Source: an uncultured Xanthobacteraceae bacterium (GTDB lineage: Bacteria > Pseudomonadota > Alphaproteobacteria > Rhizobiales > Xanthobacteraceae). From it: a stretch of DNA of 7,368 bases. Positions 1 through 5,623 of the stretch are shown here, piece after piece; within the stretch, counting starts at the first letter, position 1; every line of letters begins with the position of its first letter. The notes below the pieces were generated by a model. The model was not told where the DNA came from. It saw nothing but the letters and a program-made list of their open reading frames with translations, and ran no database searches. The position numbers and the translations under genes are program-made. Location: positions 1 to 7,368 of the forward strand of contig CATPCO010000210.1 in NCBI GenBank assembly GCA_955652925.1, in the 5' to 3' direction.

Positions 1-25
1 CCCGATCCCCTGCGCCGATCAAAGC

Positions 26-65
26 GACCCGCCCGGATTTCCCCGTCCGGGCGGGTCAGTTTTTT
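26..65 (+). terminator. Rho-independent terminator of a gene left of the window
   Basis: A perfect 12-bp inverted repeat (GACCCGCCCGGA at 26-37, TCCGGGCGGGTC at 46-57) encloses an 8-nt loop. It is followed, after AG, by six T residues at 60-65. The stem is very GC-rich and the T tract lies on the + strand side only; the other side has just three consecutive T on the minus strand. It therefore most likely ends a + strand transcript from upstream of position 1. No end of a coding region can be identified in bases 1-25. Confidence 0.85.
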
Positions 66-90
66 CAGCCCCTCAGTTATTTTTTCAGCC
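57..90 (+). repeat. Near-duplicate of the terminator T-tract
   Basis: CAGTTTTTTCAGCC at 57-70 recurs as CAGTTATTTTTTCAGCC at 74-90, differing by a 3-base insertion. Each copy holds a run of six T. The first copy is the tail of the terminator stem; the second has no stem of its own. It may be a small local duplication, or a backup T-tract that helps release transcripts reading past the first one. Confidence 0.5.
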
Positions 91-213
91 TCTTAAAAAG
101 CTGCTGTCGCTCTTTCGCCACGTCAAAGCGAAAAATTCCGCGCGTGCGAATCAGCGTGTTTTCTGGGCACAACCGCAGCGCGTGCGCAGTCCGTAATTGT
201 GTGTGCACGTTTG

Positions 214-238
214 TCGCGCGACGATCGCTATCGCGCGA
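214..238. promoter_or_regulatory. Paired TCGCGCGA palindromes upstream of the 256-537 gene
   Basis: The self-palindromic octamer TCGCGCGA occurs at 214-221 and again at 231-238, 17 bp apart start to start. The 9-bp spacer contains a further palindrome, CGATCG (222-227). The second copy ends 17 bp before the chosen ATG at 256. The arrangement could be a double operator, or in RNA an 8-bp hairpin with a 9-nt loop in the leader. GC-rich DNA makes such octamers fairly likely by chance, and I see no convincing -35/-10 pair beside it. Confidence 0.3.
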
Positions 239-255
239 TTCGCTCTGGAATCTCC

Positions 256-537
256 ATGTCCTACTGGCCTTCCTCGCAAGCGCTCGAACTCGCGGCTCGC
301 AAATGGCGAGCTCTTGCGGAACGGCGTCGTGCGCATTTTGTCGAGCTTTATCATAGCGGGCGCTGGAAACGTTATTACAGCGAGGAGCAGTTCCTCGTGC
401 GCTTGCGAGAAGCCATTCGGGTGAGCGAGCGCTGGGCCGAGATCGCCCCCTCCCTTGCCCGGCCGAGCACGGAAGTTGAGACGGCGGCCAGCACGGCGGC
501 GGCCGCTGCGGTCGAGCCGGTGCGCACCGCGGCCTGA
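256..537 (+). CDS. TIGR03809-like small conserved protein
   Basis: A 93-residue soluble protein of unknown function. Residues 14-62 (from AARKWRALAERR through SGRWKRYYSEEQFL to VSERWAEI) look like the core of the family I remember as TIGR03809, short proteins of Bradyrhizobium, Rhodopseudomonas and relatives with an aromatic, basic GRWxRYY-type segment; here G35-Y41. The core is predicted mostly helical. Residues 77-93 are an Ala-rich, probably disordered tail. The ATG at 256 is chosen because GGAA (247-250) lies 5 bases upstream and the family-like sequence starts soon after; the frame stays open to an ATG at 199, but that extension is Arg-rich and looks like leader. The gene precedes 573-893 by 35 bp, so the two may be co-transcribed. 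Family assignment is from memory of motifs; no role is known to me. Confidence 0.7.
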   Translation: MSYWPSSQALELAARKWRALAERRRAHFVELYHSGRWKRYYSEEQFLVRLREAIRVSERWAEIAPSLARPSTEVETAASTAAAAAVEPVRTAA

Positions 538-572
538 TCATCAAAGCTCTTGCCTCGTGATAGAATGGCGCC

Positions 573-893
573 ATGACCGTCAATCCACCTACCGTTTCCG
601 AGCAACCAGTGCATTCGAGTGGCTATCGAGCGCTCGCCCGCTTTTTCGGCGGTCCGCCGTTATCCGTGATCTTCCGGCTTGTCCTGCTGTCGATCCTCAT
701 CGGCGTGATTCTCGAAGTGCTGGGACTCGATCCCTGGAACATCCTCGCCAGCCTGCGAAGTCTCCTCTTGCGCATCTGGGACATGGGCTTCGACGCGATA
801 CGCTGGCTGTGGCGCTATCTTCTTTTGGGCGCCGCGCTTGTGGTGCCGATCTGGCTCCTCATCCGCCTCTCGCACGTCATTCGGCGACGGTGA
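573..893 (+). CDS. DUF6460-like small inner-membrane protein
   Basis: A 106-residue protein of unknown function. The N-terminal part (about 1-28) is polar and includes an FFGGPP turn at 24-29. A hydrophobic helix spans about 31-51, then comes the conserved-looking stretch LDPWNI (52-57) and RIWDMGFDAI (67-76), and a second membrane helix spans about 80-99. The short tail ends in Arg-Arg-Arg, giving two membrane segments joined by an amphipathic loop. The pattern of a GGxP turn, LDPWNI, IWDxGFDAI and a VPIWLL-type second helix matches what I recall of DUF6460, common in Hyphomicrobiales and sometimes mislabelled integrase; nothing here resembles a recombinase. No clear Shine-Dalgarno precedes the ATG at 573 (upstream is GAATGGCGCC), and no alternative start precedes the conserved part. 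The gene ends 50 bp before the convergent pyrD end. Confidence 0.75.
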   Translation: MTVNPPTVSEQPVHSSGYRALARFFGGPPLSVIFRLVLLSILIGVILEVLGLDPWNILASLRSLLLRIWDMGFDAIRWLWRYLLLGAALVVPIWLLIRLSHVIRRR

Positions 894-943
894 ATCCCTC
901 CCCAACGCAACCCGGGCAAGCCCGACTCGCGGTGGCGCAGCGA

Positions 944-2038
944 CTACACCGGCCAGGGCTCGGCAGTGATCGCGGCCGCGTCGGCGCCGACGAGATCATC
1001 GATTCCGTTGCCTGCCTTTTGGCGCACAGCGCTCGCCAGGTCGGATTTGATGCTGTTGATCAGGCGCAATCCATGAAAAACAAGCGCGGAGTAGACTTGG
1101 ATGAGGCTCGCCCCCGCTCTGATTTTGGCGAGCGCCGCGTTACCGGAATCGATGCCGCCAACGCCGATGAGGGGAAAGGCACCTTCGACCCGGACATAGG
1201 TCTCCGCCAGCATCCGCGTCGCCAGCGGAAATAACGGGCGGCCGGAGAGCCCGCCCGCCTCGGCTGCGATGGCCCGGTCTCCCAGCTTCGGCGGACGTGC
1301 CACGGTCGTGTTGCCAACAATCATTCCGTCGGTGCGGTGGCGGCGGGCAGCGCCGACGATATCGTCCAGCTCGCCGAGCGTGAGATCGGGTGCGATCTTG
1401 ATCAGCACAGGCACGATCCCAGCCGTTGCGCGCGCGCGCGCTTGCGTTTCCATCACTCTTTCGAGCAATGTGTCCAGCATTTGGCCCTGCTGGAGATCGC
1501 GCAGTCCCGGAGTGTTCGGGGACGAGACGTTCACGGCAAAATAACCCACGACCGGAGCAAAGGTCTCGATCAGGCGCACGTAGTCGCCGATGCGGTCTGC
1601 GCTGTCCTTGTTGGCGCCGATATTGATGCCGATGATGCCGCCCCGATCGGCGCGCGCGGCGAGCCGCCGCAGGACGGCATCGGCACCTTCGCTGTTGAAG
1701 CCCAGCCGGTTGATCACGCCTTCATCACGCGGCAGCCGAAACACGCGCGGCCGCGGGTTGCCGCCCTGCGGGCGCAACGTGACGGTGCCGACCTCCACGA
1801 AACCGAAGCCCAGGCGCAGCAATGGATCGGGCACTTCGGCGTGCTTGTCGAAGCCCGCAGCCATGCCCACGGGATTGCGAAAATTAAGCCCGAAGGCGCG
1901 CACCGCAAGCGCCGGATCGTCCCGCGTGAGCTTGACGTGAGGCGGCAGCCGCAACGCCGTGATCGCGAGCCGATGGGCGCTCTCCGCATCAATCAACCGG
2001 AGAACCGGCCGCACGAACGGCTCAATCAGGCTGATCAC
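944..2038 (-). CDS. pyrD: Dihydroorotate dehydrogenase (quinone), class 2
   Basis: Oxidises dihydroorotate to orotate, the fourth step of de novo pyrimidine synthesis, passing electrons through FMN to membrane quinone. With the GTG start at 2038 it has 364 residues, usual for class 2 enzymes. The N-terminal helix (about 3-30, SLIEPFVRPVLRLID then ESAHRL) is the family's membrane-associating segment. FMN barrel motifs appear in order: AAGFDKHAE (60-68), VEVGTVT (81-87), INRLGFNS (109-116), GINIGANKD (137-145), VNVSSPNTPGLR (169-180, holding the class 2 catalytic serine), then LIKIAPD, VGNTT, GGLSG, GVGGI and the C-terminal QVYSALVFHG phosphate-binding region. The frame is open to 2167, but that extension lies in the DUF952 gene. 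The GTG is preferred because it overlaps the DUF952 stop as GTGA and GGAG lies 8 bases before it. This predicts translational coupling with DUF952. No terminator is evident in the 50 bp after the stop. Confidence 0.96.
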   Translation of the reverse strand: MISLIEPFVRPVLRLIDAESAHRLAITALRLPPHVKLTRDDPALAVRAFGLNFRNPVGMAAGFDKHAEVPDPLLRLGFGFVEVGTVTLRPQGGNPRPRVFRLPRDEGVINRLGFNSEGADAVLRRLAARADRGGIIGINIGANKDSADRIGDYVRLIETFAPVVGYFAVNVSSPNTPGLRDLQQGQMLDTLLERVMETQARARATAGIVPVLIKIAPDLTLGELDDIVGAARRHRTDGMIVGNTTVARPPKLGDRAIAAEAGGLSGRPLFPLATRMLAETYVRVEGAFPLIGVGGIDSGNAALAKIRAGASLIQVYSALVFHGLRLINSIKSDLASAVRQKAGNGIDDLVGADAAAITAEPWPV

Positions 2039-2382
2039 TGCAACGGCTCCGCAAACACGTGCCGGCCATCGCAGCCGAGCGCAAGCGGCTTTGCCCACAA
2101 CACGGCGCTCAGCGGCAATACCCCGTAAAGATGCGGAAAGAGCGCGCCGCCCCGCGAGATTTCCCACTTGAGCGCATCGCCGAGCACCGCGGCGTCGGCC
2201 GCGATCAGCATCAGATCAGTTTCTCCGGCAAAATGAATTGCCGCGGTCTCGCGCACTTGCGCGGCCGTGGAGAAATGGATGAATCCATCACGCGCATCAA
2301 CCGGCGCGCCCCGGAAAACGCCTGAGCGCTCCGCCTCCTCCCATCCAGCCCGATCGCAAATCTTATAGATGATTCTGGTCAT
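2035..2382 (-). CDS. DUF952 domain protein
   Basis: A 115-residue cytoplasmic protein of the DUF952 family. Family-like features are the start IIYKICD (4-10), DGFIHFSTA (32-40), ALKWE (70-74) and FPHLYG (82-87); the length equals a single DUF952 domain. The biochemical role is not established. I recall a computational proposal that DUF952 has an ADP-ribosyltransferase-like fold, which would make H36 and nearby residues candidates for NAD binding, but this sequence cannot test that. The ATG at 2382 is chosen because the domain begins right after it. An upstream ATG at 2439 in the same frame overlaps the carbonic anhydrase start codon and adds only unrelated residues. The site upstream of the chosen ATG is GGGGCGG, a modest ribosome site. 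The gene overlaps pyrD by 4 bp (GTGA), a pairing I recall as common in this order, so a link to nucleotide metabolism is possible but only inferred. Confidence 0.9.
   Translation of the reverse strand: MTRIIYKICDRAGWEEAERSGVFRGAPVDARDGFIHFSTAAQVRETAAIHFAGETDLMLIAADAAVLGDALKWEISRGGALFPHLYGVLPLSAVLWAKPLALGCDGRHVFAEPLQ
2047..2050 (-). promoter_or_regulatory. Ribosome binding site that decides the pyrD GTG start
   Basis: On the minus strand GCGGAG precedes the GTG at 2038-2036, leaving 8 bases between GGAG and the start codon. It lies inside the last codons of the DUF952 gene. It supports the 364-residue PyrD start over the longer open frame, and fits coupled re-initiation at the GTGA overlap. 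Confidence 0.6.
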
Positions 2383-2406
2383 CGTGCCGCCCCGATCATA
2401 GACCAG
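2375..2406. promoter_or_regulatory. Bulged inverted repeat over the DUF952 start
   Basis: CTGGTC (2375-2380) and ATCG (2381-2384) pair with CGAT (2393-2396) and GACCAG (2401-2406). The 4-base bulge is 2397-2400 and the 8-base loop is 2385-2392. In the minus-strand mRNA the ATG of DUF952 (2382-2380) would be buried in the stem and its G-rich ribosome site would lie in and next to the loop. The same element lies in the leader of the divergent carbonic anhydrase gene, 32 bp before its ATG. It could be an RNA switch for DUF952-pyrD translation or a DNA operator shared by the divergent genes. Chance is not excluded. Confidence 0.35.
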
Positions 2407-2437
2407 TCCTTGCAGGTGTTTATGGTCGGAGATTGGC

Positions 2438-3187
2438 ATGCATCGACGTGACGCTTTGAAGTGGCTCGGAGGACTCGCAGCCTGCCCTCTGTGCGCGAGA
2501 TCAGTCTTCGCGGACGCGCATTGGAGCTATGAAGGTTCCGACGGGCCGCAAAAGTGGGGGGAGCTCGACCCCGCCAATCGCGTCTGCACGGTCGGCTCCC
2601 AGCAATCGCCCATCGACATTGGCGATACGATCCGCGCCCAGCTTGCTCCGCTCAAGATCACCTGGGACAAGAGCTGCGACACGATTGTCAACAACGGCCA
2701 TACGATCCAGCTCAACCTGGGCCAGACCAGCGTGCTCGGATACGGCAACGCCAACTACCGTTTGGTGCAGTTCCATTTCCACCACCCAAGCGAGCACCTC
2801 ATCGGCGGCAAGAGCTCTGCCATGGAAGTCCATTTCGTGCACGCCAATGCGGGCGGCTCGCTGGCTGTGATCGGCGTGCTGATGACCGCCGGACGGACCA
2901 ATCCGGTCTTCAACAGGATTGTTTCCACAATGCCGGAAAAGGAAGGTCCGCCGGTCAACGCGGATGGCGCGATTAATCCCAACGGCTTGCTTCCGGCGGC
3001 ACGCGGTTATTACCGCTATTCCGGATCGCTCACGACCCCGCCTTGCAGCGAGACGGTCGATTGGCTGCTGCTTACTGATCCGATCCAGGTGGCGGACGTC
3101 GACATCGCCCGCTTTGCCAAGCTCTATCCCATGAATGCCCGCCCGGTGCAGAAGGCGAACCGGCGTTTTGTGTTGCGCTCGGCGTAG
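2438..3187 (+). CDS. cah: Exported alpha-class carbonic anhydrase
   Basis: Zinc enzyme interconverting CO2 and bicarbonate, predicted periplasmic; 249 residues, typical of bacterial alpha-CA precursors. The N-terminus has a twin-arginine-like motif (R3-R4-D-A-L-K8), a short hydrophobic stretch and a signal peptidase I-like site after VFA (23-25), suggesting Tat export. The mature domain begins HWSYEG (28-33). Active-site residues all appear present: zinc ligands H113 and H115 in QFHFHHPSEH and H132 in EVHFVH, E119 and H120 of the SEH motif, proton-shuttle-like H88 in NNGH, and T199 in GSLTTPPCSE. C50 and C203 sit where bacterial alpha-CAs form their disulfide. QSPIDI (56-61) is another family signature. 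The ATG at 2438 has GGAG six bases upstream. The gene is divergent from DUF952 (55 bp between starts) and convergent with the tauE-like gene, with 9 bp and no visible terminator between. C16 (LAAC) resembles a weak lipobox, so a lipoprotein is a less likely alternative. Confidence 0.95.
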   Translation: MHRRDALKWLGGLAACPLCARSVFADAHWSYEGSDGPQKWGELDPANRVCTVGSQQSPIDIGDTIRAQLAPLKITWDKSCDTIVNNGHTIQLNLGQTSVLGYGNANYRLVQFHFHHPSEHLIGGKSSAMEVHFVHANAGGSLAVIGVLMTAGRTNPVFNRIVSTMPEKEGPPVNADGAINPNGLLPAARGYYRYSGSLTTPPCSETVDWLLLTDPIQVADVDIARFAKLYPMNARPVQKANRRFVLRSA

Positions 3188-3196
3188 AGCGCGCAA

Positions 3197-3943
3197 TCAC
3201 CCCTGGGCGTGCCAGAACAGCCATGCGGCGCGCACGAGATAGACCGCGCTGATCGCAAAGATGATCGCTCGCGTCCACCGGCGATAGCCATGGTCGGTCA
3301 TGCGCTCGATGACATAAGGGGCCAAAGACGTGCCGGCGATCGCCAGCAGGATGCCCGGAGCGAGCCCCGCCATTGGCAGATCGCCCATTCCCGCGAGCGA
3401 GCCGAAATAGAACATGCGCACGATATGGCTGAACGTCTGCGCGACCGCCTTGGTCGCATTGGTGGTTTTGCGATCCAGCCTGCTCTTCTGGAAGAAGATA
3501 TCGAGAAACAAGCCGCCCACGCCTGCGATGATCTGAACGACAGTCGTCACCAGCCCAGTGAAGAACGGGACGCCCGGGCGCTGGATGTCGGGACGAACGG
3601 CCGCGGGCAGCGCCTCGATCGCGAACGGCACTAATCCGAGCGCCAGGTACACCGTCGCCTTGTCGGGAACGAACGCGATCATCCACATGAACGTAAAGGA
3701 GATCAGAGCTCCCAGGAGATAGGCGCCGAAGATCGGCCACAGCACGTAATGGCGCCATTGCACGACCCGCCAGCCGTTGGCGAACAGCTGGATGATGGAG
3801 AATACGATCATTCCCGTTGCGACGTCGAAATAGTTGAGCAGCACTCCAAGCAGGATCATCCCGCCGGCCATTCCGAAGATGCCGGAGATGAAAGACGAGC
3901 AAATGATCGTCGCGCCAATGATGGCGAGAGCGGCGGGCGTCAT
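3197..3943 (-). CDS. TauE/SafE-family membrane exporter
   Basis: A 248-residue polytopic inner-membrane protein of the sulfite exporter TauE/SafE family (PF01925). Members are thought to move sulfite, sulfoacetate or other organic anions; the substrate here cannot be read from sequence. The family's two-fold repeat shows: a Gly-rich first helix FGMAGGMILLGVLL (23-36) and a matching GVGGLFLDIFF (141-151) in the second half. About eight hydrophobic segments lie near 4-22, 23-37, 42-56, 68-91, 97-115, 127-151, 190-211 and 225-244. Also family-like is NATKAVAQTFSHIVRMFYFG (162-181). The start has no good Shine-Dalgarno. It lies 15 bp after the LysRS stop, and a two-codon frame (ATG AAA TGA at 3948-3940) overlaps it, so translation may depend on ribosomes arriving from lysS. 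It is the last gene of the minus-strand run and converges on the carbonic anhydrase gene, with which any functional link is unproven. Confidence 0.9.
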   Translation of the reverse strand: MTPAALAIIGATIICSSFISGIFGMAGGMILLGVLLNYFDVATGMIVFSIIQLFANGWRVVQWRHYVLWPIFGAYLLGALISFTFMWMIAFVPDKATVYLALGLVPFAIEALPAAVRPDIQRPGVPFFTGLVTTVVQIIAGVGGLFLDIFFQKSRLDRKTTNATKAVAQTFSHIVRMFYFGSLAGMGDLPMAGLAPGILLAIAGTSLAPYVIERMTDHGYRRWTRAIIFAISAVYLVRAAWLFWHAQG

Positions 3944-3958
3944 TTCATTGCGGCGTAG

Positions 3959-5605
3959 TCAGGCCGATCGCGCCAGCGCGCCGTCGATCATGTCGATGGT
4001 GTTCTGCACGCCATACACGGCAACGAACGAGCCAAAGCGCGGGCCTTTCTCCTGGCCGAGCAGGACCTGATAGAGCATGTTGAACCAATCGAGCGCCACA
4101 CCCGGCTTGCCGTCCCTGGTCTTGATCTTGCCGCTCTTGTCGAGGAACGGCTCTCGCCGGCCGACCTCGTAGACTACCTCCTGAATTTGCGACGCGGTTG
4201 CGCCGGCGGGAAGCTGCGCGAGCGCATCGCGTAGATCCATGAGGGCTGCGCGCTCGCTTTCTCCCGGCTCGCGGAATTTCTTGTGCGGCAGCACGAAGTC
4301 GCGAAAATAGTGAATGGCATAGCCGACGAGCGCGTCGAGCTTGGGATGGGTTTGCGGCGTCACGCCGGGACGGTAACGGCCGATGAACCCCCACAAGATC
4401 TCGGCGTTTTCCGCGTTGGAGGACGCGACAAGGGTGAGCAGCATCGAAAATGAGATCGGCATTTCCGCCTTGGGCGGATGACCGGAATGGATGTGCCATA
4501 CGGGATTGGCAAGACGCTGCTTGGCGTCCTGGCGCTCGTAGGCTTCAAGCAGCTGCTCGTACTCGTCGACGTGGCGGGGTATGACATCGAAATAGAGACG
4601 CTTTGCCGCCTTCGGCTCGCGATACATGAAGAGCGAAAGCGACTGCGGGCTCGCGTAACGCAGCCATTCTTCAATGGTGAGACCATTCCCCCGCGACTTG
4701 GAGATTTTCTGCCCCTGTTCGTCGAGGAACAGCTCGTAGATGAACCCTTCCGGAGGCGAGCCGCCAAGCGCGCGACAAATCTCGCCGGAAAGCTTTACTG
4801 AATCGATCAGGTCCTTGCCGGCCATCTCGTAATCGACAGCAAGCGCGAACCATCGCATGGCCCAGTCGGGCTTCCATTGCAGCTTGGCGCGACCGCCGCA
4901 GACGAGAGTCGTGACGCGCTCCTTGCTCTCGGGATCCTCGTAGGTGATCGTGCCGGCATCAGCATCATGCGCCAGGATCGGGACCTGCAGCACCGCGCCG
5001 GTTCGTGGCGAGATCGGCAGGAACGGCGAATAGGTCTGCGCCCGCTCCTGGCGCAGTGACGGCAGCATGATCGACATGACCGTGTCGAACCGCCGCAGCA
5101 CTTCCAGCAGCGCGCGATCGAAGCGTCCGGACATGTAGCATTCGGTCGACGAGAGGAACTCGTAATCGAAGCCGAACTGATCCAGAAACGAGCGCAGGCG
5201 CGCGTTGTTAGCGGCGCCGAAGGATGGGTATCCGCTGGAGAAAGGATCCGGTATGCGCGAGAGCGGCTGACCGAGATGGGCGGCCATCAGGTCGCGGTTC
5301 GGCACGTTGTCGGGAACCTTGCGCAGCGCATCCATGTCGTCGGAAAACGCAAGCAGCCGCGTCTTCACCTTGTCATCCGTGAGCACGCGAAAGGCATGGC
5401 GGACCATGGTGGTGCGGGCGACCTCCCCGAACGTTCCGATATGGGGAAGCCCGGAAGGACCGTAGCCGGTCTCGAAGATCACCTCGTCCTTGGGATGCCG
5501 CTTGAGGCGCGCCACAATCTTGCGCGCTTCCTCGAACGGCCAGGCGCTGGAGCTCTCGGCAATCTCCCGCAGCTCGTAGACCGGAGCTTCGATGGTGCTT
5601 GACAT
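3959..5605 (-). CDS. lysS: Lysyl-tRNA synthetase, class I
   Basis: Charges tRNA-Lys with lysine in the cytoplasm. This is the class I (Rossmann-fold) LysRS found in archaea, many alphaproteobacteria and spirochaetes, unrelated to class II LysS/LysU of E. coli; some annotations call it lysK. At 548 residues it is within the family's usual size. Visible signatures are the HIGH-type motif HIGT (55-58) in GYGPSGLPHIGTFGE, the KMSKS-type motif KISKS (300-304) followed by RGN, and the family stretches LLAFSDDMDALR (84-95), QWKPDWAMRW (243-252) and GKDLIDSV (263-270). The C-terminal half is the helical anticodon-binding region. GTG (5608) and ATG (5605) stand side by side; ATG is taken as start, though no strong ribosome site is seen for either. 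It lies 18 bp after the binding-protein stop and 15 bp before the tauE-like gene. As no class II enzyme is in view, it is presumably the essential LysRS. Confidence 0.97.
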   Translation of the reverse strand: MSSTIEAPVYELREIAESSSAWPFEEARKIVARLKRHPKDEVIFETGYGPSGLPHIGTFGEVARTTMVRHAFRVLTDDKVKTRLLAFSDDMDALRKVPDNVPNRDLMAAHLGQPLSRIPDPFSSGYPSFGAANNARLRSFLDQFGFDYEFLSSTECYMSGRFDRALLEVLRRFDTVMSIMLPSLRQERAQTYSPFLPISPRTGAVLQVPILAHDADAGTITYEDPESKERVTTLVCGGRAKLQWKPDWAMRWFALAVDYEMAGKDLIDSVKLSGEICRALGGSPPEGFIYELFLDEQGQKISKSRGNGLTIEEWLRYASPQSLSLFMYREPKAAKRLYFDVIPRHVDEYEQLLEAYERQDAKQRLANPVWHIHSGHPPKAEMPISFSMLLTLVASSNAENAEILWGFIGRYRPGVTPQTHPKLDALVGYAIHYFRDFVLPHKKFREPGESERAALMDLRDALAQLPAGATASQIQEVVYEVGRREPFLDKSGKIKTRDGKPGVALDWFNMLYQVLLGQEKGPRFGSFVAVYGVQNTIDMIDGALARSA

Positions 5606-5623
5606 CACAGCCGCACGTCAAAA

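Noticed and set aside
1..25. End of an upstream coding region or RNA gene at the left edge
   Set aside because: No in-frame stop or tRNA-like 3' end is identifiable before the terminator; only the terminator itself argues for a gene further left.
77..583. A 168-codon minus strand frame over the left end
   Set aside because: It runs antisense to the TIGR03809-like gene, has an Arg/Pro-rich composition and no recognisable motif.
913..924. CGGGC/GCCCG inverted repeat between the DUF6460-like and pyrD genes as a shared terminator
   Set aside because: The stem is only 5 bp with a 2-base loop, and no T tract follows on either strand.
455..1234. A 259-codon open + strand frame across the DUF6460-like and pyrD genes
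   Set aside because: It overlaps two well-supported genes, is rich in Arg, Pro and Ala with no family motif, and is the usual antisense or out-of-frame opening seen in GC-rich DNA.
1337..2128. A 263-codon open + strand frame opposite pyrD
   Set aside because: It is fully antisense to pyrD, which has all its FMN-barrel motifs; the translated product has low-complexity, His/Arg-rich composition and no recognisable domain.
2395..2422. A minus-strand promoter TAAACA - 16 bp - TATGAT before DUF952
   Set aside because: The -10 is good but the expected start would fall about six bases before the ATG, leaving the ribosome site outside the transcript; the -35 matches only 4 of 6.
2383..2439. A longer DUF952 start at 2439
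   Set aside because: The extra 19 residues do not resemble the family, and its start codon would overlap the divergent carbonic anhydrase ATG.
3072..3902. A 276-codon open minus strand frame over the tauE-like gene
   Set aside because: It is a shifted frame of the exporter gene; the true frame has clear membrane helices and family motifs, this one is Arg-rich and hydrophilic.
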